This document shows positions 41,846-51,384 of a DNA stretch of 53,681 nucleotides, piece by piece. Source of the DNA: Alkalicoccus luteus (GTDB lineage Bacteria > Bacillota > Bacilli > Bacillales > Salisediminibacteriaceae); the NCBI RefSeq assembly GCF_012034335.1, contig NZ_JAATHJ010000023.1, forward strand, positions 1 to 53,681. The letters run 5' to 3'. Both the position numbers and the translations under genes were made by a program. The notes beneath the pieces were generated by a model. That model made no database searches and had not been told where the DNA came from. It worked only from the letters and a program-made list of their open reading frames with translations. How positions within the stretch are numbered: the first letter of the stretch is position 1; the number at the start of each line of letters is the position of its first letter.

Positions 41846-43213
41846 ATGGTCAAACTAAACCATTATACTCGTGAAGAGTACAAAAAGTATATCATCCAGC
41901 AGATCGATGAAGAGCAGACGCTGAAGGTGCATGAAACAGTGATGGATCTGCATCCGACGGACCGGGCTGAAATTTACCGGGAGCTGACCGACAAGCAGCG
42001 GGAGTTTATTCATACAGTGCTAAGTCCTGCTGAGATGTCGGAGATTTTTGAGCAGCTCGAAGCAGAGGATCAGGCTCATTTTATTCAGACTGTCGATGAG
42101 CTTTACGTGGCTAACATGTTCGACGAGCTGAATGCGGATGATGCGGCAGATTTTCTCGCTGAAATGGAAGACAATAAAGCGACAGAAATTCTGAGCATCA
42201 TGCAGCAGGAAGAAGCGGAGGAAGTCCGTGAACTGATGGCATACGAAGAGGAAACAGCCGGGGCCATCATGACGAAGGAATTCATCGCGCTTCGTGCCAG
42301 CGATCAAGTAAGGGATGTCATGGAGCGTCTGCGAGAAGAGGCGCCGGATGCAGAAACGATTTACTATTTATATGTGGTTGATGATAAAGATAAGCTTGCA
42401 GGTGTCGTGTCACTCCGGGATCTGATTACGGCAAGACCGGAAGATACGGTGGCGGATGCGATGAGTACACGTGTCGTTTCCGTTGACGCTGAAGAGGATC
42501 AGGAAGATGTGGCCCGGCTCATTAAAAAATATGACTTTCTTGCTGTTCCAGTTGTGACAAAGCAGAACACGCTGGTCGGGATCATCACCGTAGATGATAT
42601 TTTAGATGTTGTTGAAGAAGAAACGGAAGAAGATTTCGGTGAAATCTCCGCTGTGCGCGGCTCGCTCGACGCCAAAATCTCTTCTTTTACAGCAGCTAAG
42701 AAACGGGCTCCTTGGATTGTAGCTCTCATGTTCCTCGGCTTGATTACGGCAAACGTGATCGATCAGTTTGAAGAAACGCTGGAGGCTGTTGTGATTCTCG
42801 CTGCCTTTATTCCGCTGATTATGGACTCTGCTGGTAATACCGGTACACAGGCGCTCGCTGTTGTCGTTCGCCGACTGGCAACTGGCGACGTGGAGCGCGG
42901 TCAAATTGGCGGCATGATCCGGCGTGAATTCGGAACGGGTGTGTATCTAGGTTTATTCTGCGCCGTCACCATCATGATTCTCATTCCATTTTTATACGGA
43001 AACTGGGTGCTTGCAGGCGTTGTCGGTACGTCCATCTTTATCACACTGAGCATTGCCACTGTTGTCGGAGCGACCATTCCGCTTATTATCAATAAGCTGA
43101 AGATTGATCCGGCAGTCGCATCCGGTCCATTTATTACGACCTTAAACGACGTAATCGGCCTGATGATTTACTTTACAATCGCGACATCCATGCTCGCGTA
43201 TCTGCCAAACTAA
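41846..43213 (+). CDS. mgtE: Magnesium transporter MgtE
   Basis: A 455-residue Mg2+ channel. The N-terminal helical domain (about 1-130, with acidic repeats such as MFDELNADDAADFLAEM) and two CBS domains (about 135-255) act as cytosolic Mg2+ sensors that close the pore. After a linking helix, five membrane helices follow; the pore helix contains MDSAGNTGTQALAVVVRRLATGD, and the end is PFITTLNDVIGLMIYF. Length is normal. The start is ATG 41846 behind GGGAGGAAGGA. It is controlled by the upstream M-box and possibly by the leader frame. Confidence 0.96.
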   Translation: MVKLNHYTREEYKKYIIQQIDEEQTLKVHETVMDLHPTDRAEIYRELTDKQREFIHTVLSPAEMSEIFEQLEAEDQAHFIQTVDELYVANMFDELNADDAADFLAEMEDNKATEILSIMQQEEAEEVRELMAYEEETAGAIMTKEFIALRASDQVRDVMERLREEAPDAETIYYLYVVDDKDKLAGVVSLRDLITARPEDTVADAMSTRVVSVDAEEDQEDVARLIKKYDFLAVPVVTKQNTLVGIITVDDILDVVEEETEEDFGEISAVRGSLDAKISSFTAAKKRAPWIVALMFLGLITANVIDQFEETLEAVVILAAFIPLIMDSAGNTGTQALAVVVRRLATGDVERGQIGGMIRREFGTGVYLGLFCAVTIMILIPFLYGNWVLAGVVGTSIFITLSIATVVGATIPLIINKLKIDPAVASGPFITTLNDVIGLMIYFTIATSMLAYLPN

Positions 43214-43220
43214 AGACATG

Positions 43221-43258
43221 AAAAGCCGCCTGTCGCATACATCGACAGGCGGCTTTTT
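43221..43258 (+). terminator. Terminator of mgtE
   Basis: AAAAGCCGCCTGTCG pairs with CGACAGGCGGCTTTTT around a seven-base loop. Confidence 0.9.
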
Positions 43259-43387
43259 GCTTTTTCGGAATTAAAGCTGAGTCCTTTCGTTGAATAGGTT
43301 AGAGAAGGAGTTTGCAGTGATTCCGTTTGGAAAGATTAGTCTTGAAAGAGAGGGCAGAGAGCCGGTTGCGTTTTTAAAACCAGTGCG

Positions 43388-43418
43388 TTACACTTTGCAT
43401 ATAATCAATCGATTATAT
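43388..43418 (+). promoter_or_regulatory. Promoter and palindromic ArsR-type operator of arsDA
   Basis: A perfect palindrome ATATAATC-AATC-GATTATAT (43399-43418) lies over the spacer and -10 region of a TTACAC-18-ATTATA promoter, 22 bases before arsD. It contains the ATCAA-type half-site pattern seen in ArsR/SmtB operators. Repression by an ArsR encoded elsewhere is inferred, since none is in the window. Confidence 0.6.
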
Positions 43419-43439
43419 ACAACAGGAGGATGATGAATA

Positions 43440-43796
43440 ATGACAAAGCAAATTCGAGTGTTTGATCCTGCTCTTTGCTGTTCGACGGGAGTATGCGGAC
43501 CGGATGTGGATCCGGCATTGACAAAAATGGCAACGCTGCACCTCGACGTCAAAAAAGCAGGTTTCGATATGGAACGATTCAATCTTGCCCAGGAGCCTCA
43601 GCCGTTTGTAGAAAGTAAAGCTGTCAAAGAGCTGCTTGATACGAAGGGGGCAGACGCACTGCCTGCCGTTACAGTAGATGGAGAGCTGGTTATGTATGGA
43701 CGCTATCCGGACAGAAGCGAGCTCGCTGCTATGCTGGAAGTAGACGAGAAGGAACTGCATCGCAAAGAGCCAGCTGCTAAGATCAATCTGCTGTAA
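43440..43796 (+). CDS. arsD: Arsenic metallochaperone ArsD
   Basis: A 118-residue thioredoxin-fold protein that binds As(III)/Sb(III) and passes it to ArsA. The metalloid site is the Cys13-Cys14-Cys19 set in PALCCSTGVCG; the two further vicinal cysteine pairs near the C-terminus of the plasmid R773 protein are absent, as in many chromosomal ArsD. LPAVTVDGELVMYGRYP is typical of the fold. The ATG follows AGGAGG. arsA follows immediately. Confidence 0.93.
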   Translation: MTKQIRVFDPALCCSTGVCGPDVDPALTKMATLHLDVKKAGFDMERFNLAQEPQPFVESKAVKELLDTKGADALPAVTVDGELVMYGRYPDRSELAAMLEVDEKELHRKEPAAKINLL

Positions 43797-43819
43797 AATT
43801 GGCAAAAGGAGTGGAGAAT

Positions 43820-45556
43820 GTGAATCGATTTGACCCGACTGATATAACGGTTCCATATTTATTTTTAACAGGAAAAGGCGGTGTAGGCAAAACCTCTACC
43901 GCTGCGGCAATGGCTGTTACCCTGGCGGAACAAGGAAAGCAGGTATTAATTGTAAGTACGGATCCTGCTTCGAATCTGCAGGACGTATTTGATATGGAAC
44001 TCGAACACGAGACCGCTCAAGTACCTGGTGTGCCTGGTCTTTCCGCTCTGAACCTGGATCCGGAGGAAGCGGCAGCTGCCTATCGGGAAAGAGTTCTCGG
44101 TCCTTACAGGGATATGCTCCCGCAATCTGCAGTTGAATCAATGGAGGAGCAGATGTCTGGTGCTTGTACAGTTGAAATTGCGGCGTTTGATGAGTTTACC
44201 CAGCTGCTGACTGATAAAGAAAAAACGTCCGTATATGACCACATTATTTTTGACACAGCCCCTACAGGGCACACGCTGAGGCTGCTGCAGCTTCCTCAGG
44301 CCTGGACGACATTTCTTGATGAGAACGAGCACGGGGCATCCTGTCTTGGACCGGTTTCGGGTCTCGCTTCAAAGCGGGAGCAGTATGCAGAAGCGGTACG
44401 AGTACTCGGAGATCCGAAAAGCACAAAGCTGATTCTTGTCGCACGTCCGGATCATGGCAGTCTTGCAGAGGCATCACGTGCAGGATCAGAGCTTGGTGAA
44501 CTTGGCATCAACAGCCAGCATTTGCTTATCAACGGTGTATTTGAGCGCCATACGGATGACGACACTGCAGTGCAGCTGGAACGCGGACAGCAGGAAGCAC
44601 TGGAACAAGTTCATACTGAACAGGCATCTTTTATTCCGCTGAAGCCGCATAATGTGACCGGACTTGAATCGCTCAGATCGTTCTTCGGCGAAGAGACAGC
44701 CTTAGAGGAAGGAGCGTCCGTTGCACACGCAGAGCCTGGGCTTGATCTGCTTGCGGAAGACCTTGGCCGTATGGAAAAAGGGGTTATTATGACGATGGGC
44801 AAGGGCGGTACAGGAAAGACATCAGTGGCGGCAGCCACGGCTTCTGCGCTTGCAGCTTCGGGACGGAGCGTTCATTTAACAACTACGGACCCGGCTGCTC
44901 ATGTGGAGCAGGCGTTGGGTGGTGAACGTCCTGCTTCACTTACAGTAAGCGCCGTGGATCCTAAAACAGTTACGAAAGCTTACAAAGAAAATGTGCTCGC
45001 AGAAGCGGGAGCCGGGCTTTCAGAAGATGAGCTGGCGTTTATGAAAGAGGATCTGGATTCGCCGTGCACTGAGGAAATTGCCATTTTTCAGGCGTTTGCC
45101 GAAATTGTGGATGAAGCAGCAGATGATATCGTTGTTATCGATACTGCGCCGACCGGCCATACACTGCTGCTCCTCGATGCAGCTGAATCGTATCATCGGG
45201 AGGTAGAACGAAAAGGCGGCAATGCTTCTGAAGCTGTTCAAAAGCTGCTGCCCCGCCTTCGCGATCCGGAGTATACAAAAGTACTGCTGGTCAGCCTTCC
45301 GGAGGCTACTCCCGTGCTGGAAGGAGAGCGGCTTCAGCAGGATCTGGAGCGTGCCGGTATTACACCAGCCTGGTGGATACTGAATCAAAGTTTCTCCGCC
45401 TCAGAAACGAAGGAACCGCTGCTCATGCACCGGGCTGCGGCAGAGCAGACTTGGATCAGCCGTGTAAAATCAGGCACGACACCTTATGTAACGGCAGCAT
45501 GGAACAGCCGCGGCGAAGCAGCTGGACTGCTTGAACAATTTTATGTAACGAAATAA
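43820..45556 (+). CDS. arsA: Arsenite-activated ATPase ArsA
   Basis: A 578-residue tandem ATPase with two P-loops, GKGGVGKTS (A1, about residues 14-22) and GKGGTGKTS (A2, about 326-334), and the signature DTAPTGHTL in both halves. Metalloid-site cysteines are seen in SGACTVEIA, GASCLGPV and DSPCTEEIA, matching the three Cys of the E. coli protein. ArsA normally powers an ArsB arsenite pump; neither ArsB nor Acr3 is in the window. The start is GTG 43820, nine bases after AAAGGAG; the frame extends further up only through weak TTG/GTG codons. Confidence 0.93.
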   Translation: MNRFDPTDITVPYLFLTGKGGVGKTSTAAAMAVTLAEQGKQVLIVSTDPASNLQDVFDMELEHETAQVPGVPGLSALNLDPEEAAAAYRERVLGPYRDMLPQSAVESMEEQMSGACTVEIAAFDEFTQLLTDKEKTSVYDHIIFDTAPTGHTLRLLQLPQAWTTFLDENEHGASCLGPVSGLASKREQYAEAVRVLGDPKSTKLILVARPDHGSLAEASRAGSELGELGINSQHLLINGVFERHTDDDTAVQLERGQQEALEQVHTEQASFIPLKPHNVTGLESLRSFFGEETALEEGASVAHAEPGLDLLAEDLGRMEKGVIMTMGKGGTGKTSVAAATASALAASGRSVHLTTTDPAAHVEQALGGERPASLTVSAVDPKTVTKAYKENVLAEAGAGLSEDELAFMKEDLDSPCTEEIAIFQAFAEIVDEAADDIVVIDTAPTGHTLLLLDAAESYHREVERKGGNASEAVQKLLPRLRDPEYTKVLLVSLPEATPVLEGERLQQDLERAGITPAWWILNQSFSASETKEPLLMHRAAAEQTWISRVKSGTTPYVTAAWNSRGEAAGLLEQFYVTK

Positions 45557-45579
45557 GCTATCGTTTCTCTGCAAAATCG

Positions 45580-45613
45580 GAACCAGCCGGAAGTGTTTTT
45601 CGGCTGGTTCTTT
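45580..45613 (+). terminator. Terminator of arsDA
   Basis: GAACCAGCCG pairs with CGGCTGGTTC around an eleven-base loop, followed by TTT. Confidence 0.8.
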
Positions 45614-45874
45614 CCGTTTTACTTCTTTATTACTTCATATATAACATTTTCTTGAAGTCCGCTGTTCGATGATTATAGCAGCCTTCAGCGATCGGTGAGC
45701 GTTAATACCTGAGGAATAAAGCGCGTTTGAAAACATTTATTCAGGAAAAGCCTTCCTTGACTTGCATCTGGCGGAATAACACTAAACGATAATAAAGCCT
45801 TGTTAACAAAACGTCTGCAATAAAAAAAGAGCCTGATCCAAAAAGGAGAGGCTGCTTTCAAATGTCGCTGAGCT
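45614..45874. other. Gap between arsA and the acetyltransferase gene
   Basis: AT-rich and without a supported gene. A 74-codon minus-strand frame crosses part of it but overlaps the acetyltransferase end and has no ribosome binding site. No terminator with a clean T tract was found for the minus-strand gene. Confidence 0.4.
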
Positions 45875-46381
45875 TTAGCTTCCGGTATCGGAAGAAGCAG
45901 CGAGAGCACTTCGTTTAGACAAATATTGGTTTTTCGTAAGCTGCCAGTTCACCATTTGTAAATGCTCCGTTTCCGGAAACAGGTGATTATTTTCAAGGAC
46001 GCGGATCGAGCCGAGGTTATCATGCCGGCATTCCGCTGTCACTCTGGTAACGCTTGTGGAATGAAAACAATAGTTGAGAACTGCTTCAAGTGCTTCTGAT
46101 GCATATCCCTTCAAGCGATAAGGCTTCCGAATTCCGTAGCCGACTTCTACTGTAGACCAGTTATCCGGCTCCCCTTTAAATCCAATATCTCCAATCACCT
46201 CATCTGAGTCCCGCAGATAAATAATCCATGGACCCCAGCCGTAGCAGGCTGAATTAACCTTTAACCCTTGTAAATGAGCATCGAGATGAGCTGGAAAATA
46301 GTTAGCCTGTCGCAAATGAGGGAATAGGTCGAGAGAAAGTGCTTTTAACGTGAGCCTTGATGAATGTACGACCAATCCCAT
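45875..46381 (-). CDS. GNAT acetyltransferase (RimJ/RimL-like)
   Basis: A 168-residue acetyltransferase. The middle carries VIGDIGFKG, then VEVGYGIRKPYRLKGYASEALEAVL, the acetyl-CoA loop with an R-x-x-G-x-A variant, and VTAECRHDNLGSIRVLENN, which is typical of the RimJ/RimL group that acts on protein N-termini or small amines. The substrate is unknown. The ATG at 46381 follows AAAGGAG by nine bases; an upstream in-frame start lies before that site. Confidence 0.82.
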   Translation of the reverse strand: MGLVVHSSRLTLKALSLDLFPHLRQANYFPAHLDAHLQGLKVNSACYGWGPWIIYLRDSDEVIGDIGFKGEPDNWSTVEVGYGIRKPYRLKGYASEALEAVLNYCFHSTSVTRVTAECRHDNLGSIRVLENNHLFPETEHLQMVNWQLTKNQYLSKRSALAASSDTGS

Positions 46382-46462
46382 GAAACATTCTCCTTTCAAG
46401 ACAGAGTACTCTGTCACTCTCCTCATTCCCTAAACAAACAAACCTAAACAAGAAGCGTTCTC

Positions 46463-46930
46463 CTAAAATAAGAAATAAGCAATATAAACGAGCGATGCTG
46501 CAAAAAGCAGCATTTCGATCCACGAACCAGTTCGATAAAGCGGAAAGCTCGTCCGCTTTTTGGTAAAGGGATAGAATAAGGGAATGCCGCTTCTGGAAAA
46601 CAGATCCCCGGCAAGGTGGGCTAAAAAGCCAAAGCAGAAGGCATCAATAAAAGCATGATCAAAGCGGAGCAGTGCAAGGAGCGCAATGACTGCTGCAAGT
46701 CCGGAGTGCGTCAGACCCCGGTGTCCGAAAATCAGCTTCACCCAAAATGCAAGCCCTCTTGATCTTCTGCCGATCCAGGAAGTGGTTTCATCAATATCAG
46801 GAAACACAGCACCGAGCATCAGTCCGGCAGCCGTGAATACGGGAGCTGTTCCTGCGAATGAAAAAGTCGTATAATGATCAACGGCAAGGGCAGCTGCACA
46901 AGCTGTTGAAATGTGCGTATAATAGCGCAT
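46463..46930 (-). CDS. YdjM-like membrane-bound metal-dependent hydrolase (DUF457)
   Basis: A 155-residue membrane protein with about four helices. Conserved polar residues lie in THISTACAAALAVDH, GAVFPDIDETTSWIGRRSRG and FGHRGLTHSG, followed by LAHLAGDLFSRSGIPLFYP, the His/Asp pattern of the DUF457/YdjM family, which is predicted to be a metal-dependent hydrolase. The E. coli relative is LexA-regulated; no LexA box was recognised here. The start is ATG 46930 behind GAAAGGACG, where the conserved part begins. Confidence 0.82.
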   Translation of the reverse strand: MRYYTHISTACAAALAVDHYTTFSFAGTAPVFTAAGLMLGAVFPDIDETTSWIGRRSRGLAFWVKLIFGHRGLTHSGLAAVIALLALLRFDHAFIDAFCFGFLAHLAGDLFSRSGIPLFYPFTKKRTSFPLYRTGSWIEMLLFAASLVYIAYFLF

Positions 46931-47015
46931 AGCGAACGTCCTTTCGTATCGAGTTTTCATTATTTTACCATAACATTACGCGTTCAGCATCAGTGAATGA
47001 GAGGAGGAAATAACG

Positions 47016-48230
47016 ATGAAACCGCCTGCTTTACATAAGAATAGAGCTTTTCTGCTCGTATGGATCTCGGGTCTTACGATCATGCTTGGGTTTTCGATGT
47101 TCTTTCTGTCCATTTCCTGGTTTATCGTAGACGAGCTGCAGGACCCGGCAGTTTTAGGTATTGTCATGATGAGTGTATCCATTCCGCGTGTCATTATGAT
47201 GATATATGGCGGCATCCTTGCAGATAAAATACGGAAATCAAACATTATGTTTGTGACCAACTTCCTGCAGGTATGCGTGATGGCAGCCATGATTGTTTTG
47301 TATATGAATGACTGGCTGACGGTCACAGCACTTGTCGTCATTGCACTCGTATTTGGATTTCTCGATGCATTTTTCTTTCCGGCAGTGTCTTCGATGATTC
47401 CGATTATCGTCAGAGATGAAGAGCTGCAGCGTGCCAATTCCCTGTTCCAGGGTTCGACCGAAATGATGTTTATTATCGGTCCTATCATTGCGGGCCTTCT
47501 GCTGACGGTCGGCGATTTCACGCTTACCTTCTCGGGTGCAGCGATTCTGATAGCAATCTCCACTATTCTCGTATTTCCGCCGTTCATCGGCGATCCGCAT
47601 CCTGAAAAACGGACGGATGGTCAAACGGCACTAAGTGATCTGGTTGAAGGGCTGCGCTATGTAAAAGGCTCGGAGCTCCATCGTACCGGTACGCTTACGA
47701 TCGTCGTTCTGAACTTATTTATGATCGGACCGATTATCATCAGCTTTCCGATTATCGTCAGTGCCCTTGGCGGGACGCCGTTTGAACTGAGCCTGCTGGA
47801 AGGAGGGCTGGCTGCTGGTACATTTACAGCAAGTGTTGTCCTCGTCATATGGAATCTGAAGCGAAAACGCGGCAGGCTTGTCTTCTTATCTCTTGCGCTT
47901 ACATTTTTGCTCTTTCTGCTGTTCAGCCGGTCGGAAGCGATGCCTATGCTCGTCGGTCTTACCGCAGCAGCGGGATTCGCAGCGATGTTTGTTTACCTGC
48001 CGGTAGTTACCATGGTGCAGGAGCAGACAGAGAAGGCGAAGCTCGGCCGCGTCATGAGCATCATTACGCTTGCAGCGAGCGGATTTGAACCGATTGCTTT
48101 TGGACTGATTACGATGCTGGTCGCGGCGGAGCTGCCCATTACAACTGTCCTTACTGCGGCAGCTTCTGCAGGCTTCATTTTAAGCCTGATGCTTATCTGG
48201 CTCAGCCCGGGTTTCCGGCAGAGAGACTGA
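47016..48230 (+). CDS. MFS transporter (EntS/MFS_3-like)
   Basis: A 404-residue major facilitator with twelve helices. The first loop motif appears as YGGILADKIRKSN and the family-typical LFQGSTEMMFIIGPIIAGLLL follows in helix 5. The best fit is the MFS_3 group that contains enterobactin and macrolide exporters. The substrate is unknown. The start is ATG 47016 behind GAGAGGAGG. It is monocistronic with a hairpin terminator, and there is no regulator beside it. Confidence 0.85.
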   Translation: MKPPALHKNRAFLLVWISGLTIMLGFSMFFLSISWFIVDELQDPAVLGIVMMSVSIPRVIMMIYGGILADKIRKSNIMFVTNFLQVCVMAAMIVLYMNDWLTVTALVVIALVFGFLDAFFFPAVSSMIPIIVRDEELQRANSLFQGSTEMMFIIGPIIAGLLLTVGDFTLTFSGAAILIAISTILVFPPFIGDPHPEKRTDGQTALSDLVEGLRYVKGSELHRTGTLTIVVLNLFMIGPIIISFPIIVSALGGTPFELSLLEGGLAAGTFTASVVLVIWNLKRKRGRLVFLSLALTFLLFLLFSRSEAMPMLVGLTAAAGFAAMFVYLPVVTMVQEQTEKAKLGRVMSIITLAASGFEPIAFGLITMLVAAELPITTVLTAAASAGFILSLMLIWLSPGFRQRD

Positions 48231-48269
48231 AGCTGATTCACGAGAACGCATAGTTAGAAAAATAATAAT

Positions 48270-48310
48270 AGTCCGGTCACGCTGCTAAACAGTCTGGCCG
48301 GACTTATTTT
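48270..48310 (+). terminator. Terminator of the MFS gene
   Basis: AGTCCGG and CCGGACT form a stem with a large loop, followed by TTATTTTT. Confidence 0.65.
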
Positions 48311-48469
48311 TGGCTTATTCGGAAGGGGAACACCTGTATGTTATGAAAGAAGGGCACGTTAGGAGACCGCGGATTTTTTTCTGTTATACAAGCTTCTCCT
48401 GTTTCCACAGAAGCCATAGGAATGACTTCGAGTCAACTGTCGTTATAAACAGTATAGCCGCATTAACGA

Positions 48470-48528
48470 TTGACAGCGTTTGCATAAGCCGATATGATAG
48501 AAACAATTGGTTGGTGAACCGGTTAACC
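48470..48528 (+). promoter_or_regulatory. Promoter and LacI-type operator of the sugar operon
   Basis: TTGACA (48470-48475) and TATGAT (48493-48498) are exactly 17 bases apart. Just downstream, GGTGAACCGGTTAACC (48513-48528) is a near-perfect 16-bp palindrome with the central CG pair usual in LacI-family operators. Its place beyond the start site suggests autorepression by the LacI protein encoded next. Confidence 0.75.
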
Positions 48529-48556
48529 TCCGGCGTCGAAGCAGAAGGGAGGCACC

Positions 48557-49582
48557 ATGAAAAAGCGACCTACTATTACAGATGTAGCGAAGCATGCCGG
48601 GGTTTCAAAGGCTTCTGTATCCTACGTGCTGAATAACGTGAAAAAAGTGTCTCAATCGACGAAAGAGCGGGTATTGTTGTCCATTGAGGAGCTTGGCTAC
48701 GAGCCGGATTTCACAGCTGTTTCGCTTACCAGGCAGCGTTCACAGCTGATTGGAATCATTCTGCCGCTTGTGAATCAATCGATTGCTTCTGTCATGCGGG
48801 AAAATACGTATTACAATGAGATGATCAGTGCAGTGGAGCAGCGCGCGCGCGAAAGCGGGTTTGATCTGCTGCTGACCGGTCTGTCACGTCCGGAGCATTA
48901 CCGGACATGGGTACAAAAGCGAAAGCTTGACGGTCTTTTGTTTTTCGGTCTTTTTCCGAAAGAGATTTATGATGAAATGAGAAGCATCGATGTACCTGCC
49001 GTGCTGATTGATACGTACGAGGAACATACAGACAGGTATCCGTCTGTTAATATTGAAGACGAGAAGGGAGCCTATCTCGCTACCCGCCATCTGGCTGAGC
49101 TTGGTCATACCCGGATTCTGTTTACCGGTACGAACCTGAAAAATCCGGTTGAGAACTACCGGTTTCAAGGGTATCAGAGAGCCTGCAGGGAATCCGGGAT
49201 CGCATCAATGCATCCGGTCGAAACCTTTCATTATCATGGCTTTAAAAGCGGGTATGAAGCGGCAGAGAAAGTGACAGCTACGGATGCCACAGCGGTTTTC
49301 TGCACGTCAGATATCATCGCCCAGGGACTGATCCGGGCTTTATTCGAACAGGGGATACGCGTACCGGAGGATCTGTCTGTAGCCGGATTTGATGATATAC
49401 ATTCGAGTCGGTACAGCATTCCTTCGCTGACGACGATCCGGCAGCAGATTCAGTTAAAAGGAGATGCAGCGGCCGGAAAGCTGCTTGAAGCGATGAAGGG
49501 CGGGAGCCCGGAGCCGGAGGTACTGGATGTCAGCCTGATCGTCCGGGAATCTACAGCGCCGCTAAGCAAAGGAAGTGCGTGA
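48557..49582 (+). CDS. LacI-family transcriptional regulator
   Basis: A 341-residue repressor. The N-terminal HTH reads TITDVAKHAGVSKASVSYVLNN with the hinge helix AVSLTRQRSQLIG, and the periplasmic-binding-like effector domain ends with the FDDIHSSRYSIPSLTTIRQ segment. It is the first gene of the operon, with the operator just upstream. The effector is likely to be a sugar or sugar derivative handled by the enzymes that follow. The ATG follows GGGAGG. Confidence 0.92.
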   Translation: MKKRPTITDVAKHAGVSKASVSYVLNNVKKVSQSTKERVLLSIEELGYEPDFTAVSLTRQRSQLIGIILPLVNQSIASVMRENTYYNEMISAVEQRARESGFDLLLTGLSRPEHYRTWVQKRKLDGLLFFGLFPKEIYDEMRSIDVPAVLIDTYEEHTDRYPSVNIEDEKGAYLATRHLAELGHTRILFTGTNLKNPVENYRFQGYQRACRESGIASMHPVETFHYHGFKSGYEAAEKVTATDATAVFCTSDIIAQGLIRALFEQGIRVPEDLSVAGFDDIHSSRYSIPSLTTIRQQIQLKGDAAAGKLLEAMKGGSPEPEVLDVSLIVRESTAPLSKGSA

Positions 49583-49609
49583 CAACGTTTACCTAAAAGG
49601 AGTGGTTTG

Positions 49610-50344
49610 ATGCATATTACGGTCTGGAACGAAAATCGTCATGAAAAAGAAAATCCCGATGTACAAAAGGTGTATCCTGACGGCATTCATGAAGCCATCC
49701 GCAGCTTTTTAACAGAAGATTACGACTCAGTCAGTACAGCGGTACTGGATGAACCAGAGCATGGTCTGACAGATGACGTGCTCGATAAAACGGATGTCCT
49801 GATCTGGTGGGGTCATAAAGCCCATGAGGAAGTGCGCGATGATATTGCGGCTAAGGTGCAGGAACGCGTCTGGAACGGGATGGGACTCGTCGTACTGCAC
49901 TCCGGGCATTTTTCAAAAGTGTTTAAACGGCTCATGGGCACCGGCTGTGACCTGAAGTGGCGCGAGGCTGATGAGAAGGAGCGCATCTGGGTAGTCGACC
50001 CGACGCATCCCCTGACCGAAGGGATCGGCTCCTGCATTGAGCTGGAAAAAGAAGAAATGTACGGGGAGCATTTTGACATACCGGTTCCGGACGAGCTTGT
50101 AATGGTAAGCTGGTTTGAAGGCGGGGAAGTGTTCCGCAGTCTCTGCACGTTCCGCCGCGGAAGCGGAAAGATTGTCTATTTCCGTCCCGGGCATGAAACA
50201 TACCCAACGTATTATCACCCCGATGTCCAGCGTGTTATCAAAAACGCAGCTGGCTGGGCCGCCCGTAAAGCTGGTGAACGACCTGTTTACGGACATCATC
50301 CGGAACCACTCGAAACGATTTCATCCAAAGAGGAGGACGAATAA
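49610..50344 (+). CDS. ThuA-like domain protein
   Basis: A 244-residue ThuA-family protein with a class-I-glutamine-amidotransferase-like fold: [46 protein letters not shown], and the metal/active-site-like HFDIPVPDE with [19 protein letters not shown]. ThuA was first named for trehalose utilisation in rhizobia, and family members lie in operons for keto-sugar metabolism. The catalytic cysteine of amidotransferases is absent. The ATG at 49610 follows AAAGGAG. The next gene begins immediately after its stop. Confidence 0.85.
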   Translation: MHITVWNENRHEKENPDVQKVYPDGIHEAIRSFLTEDYDSVSTAVLDEPEHGLTDDVLDKTDVLIWWGHKAHEEVRDDIAAKVQERVWNGMGLVVLHSGHFSKVFKRLMGTGCDLKWREADEKERIWVVDPTHPLTEGIGSCIELEKEEMYGEHFDIPVPDELVMVSWFEGGEVFRSLCTFRRGSGKIVYFRPGHETYPTYYHPDVQRVIKNAAGWAARKAGERPVYGHHPEPLETISSKEEDE

Positions 50345-51373
50345 ATGTTGAAAGCAGCAGTCATTGGTTGTGGAAGTATTGCAAAGTACCGGCACCTGCC
50401 CGAGTATGCGGCAAATCCGGAGGTGACACTTACCGCGGTCTGCGATATTAATCAGGAGCGTGCTGAAGAGCTGGGAAGCATGTTTGATGCCATGGCTTAT
50501 ACGGATTATCAGGACATGCTGGAGCGCGAGGATATTGACATCGTCAGCGTCTGCACGCCTAACTACCTGCACGCACCGGTCTCCATTGCGGCACTGAACG
50601 CAGGGGTGCACGTCCTGTGTGAAAAGCCGATGGCGACATCAACCCAGGAAGCGGATGACATGATTGAAGCGGCTAAAAATGCGCAAAAATGGCTTATGAT
50701 AGCCCACAATCAGCGTTTTGTCCCTTCTCATCAGCGTGCACGGGATATGATCGCGCGCGGAGAATTAGGTAAAATATACAGCTTCCGGACAGCGTTCGGC
50801 CACGGCGGACCAGAAGGGTGGAGCGCAGACGGTGCAGACAGCTGGTTCTTTAAGAAGGACGAAGCGTTTATTGGCGCTATGGGGGACCTCGGCGTCCACA
50901 AAACAGACCTGCTCCGCTATATTCTCGGAGAAGACTTTACGAGTGTAGGGGCGTTTATCGAAACGAGCGCCAAAGATCACAGCACAGTAGACGATACAGC
51001 TGTCTGCGTTCTGCGCACCGGGACGGGGATTATCGGCACCCTTGCTGCAAGCTGGTCGTATACCGCTGCAGAAGACAATGCAACCGTCATTTACGCAGAA
51101 AAAGGGATCATGAAGCTTGAAGATGATCCACAGTACAACGTAGTGATTGATTACGCAGACGGAGAAAAAGCAAGGTTTGAGCTCGGCGGTATTCAGACAA
51201 ATGAGAGCGGGGGCCAGACGAACTCCGGCGTCATCGATTCGTTTGTAAGTTCAGTGCAGGCAGACGAAGAACCGGCTATACCCGGCGAAGAAGGTAAAAA
51301 ATCGTTGGAAGTAATTCTTGGAGCACTGGAAGCAAACGAATCAAAAACAATAGTCGATCTGGACCTCGGCTGA
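50345..51373 (+). CDS. Gfo/Idh/MocA-family sugar dehydrogenase 1
   Basis: A 342-residue NAD(P)-dependent oxidoreductase. The Rossmann motif VIGCGSIAKYRHLP, the VCTPNYLHAP segment and the EKP motif in HVLCEKPMAT are diagnostic; the C-terminal domain has MGDLGVHKTDLLRYI with the likely catalytic His. It probably oxidises or reduces a hydroxyl of a sugar or cyclitol. It starts at the base after the thuA stop codon, behind AGAGGAGGACG. Confidence 0.9.
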   Translation: MLKAAVIGCGSIAKYRHLPEYAANPEVTLTAVCDINQERAEELGSMFDAMAYTDYQDMLEREDIDIVSVCTPNYLHAPVSIAALNAGVHVLCEKPMATSTQEADDMIEAAKNAQKWLMIAHNQRFVPSHQRARDMIARGELGKIYSFRTAFGHGGPEGWSADGADSWFFKKDEAFIGAMGDLGVHKTDLLRYILGEDFTSVGAFIETSAKDHSTVDDTAVCVLRTGTGIIGTLAASWSYTAAEDNATVIYAEKGIMKLEDDPQYNVVIDYADGEKARFELGGIQTNESGGQTNSGVIDSFVSSVQADEEPAIPGEEGKKSLEVILGALEANESKTIVDLDLG

Positions 51374-51384
51374 GGAGGATAAGC

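Noticed and set aside
45685-45909. 74-codon minus-strand frame beyond the acetyltransferase, possibly a transposase relic
   Set aside because: It overlaps the acetyltransferase end, has no binding site and no clear transposase motif.
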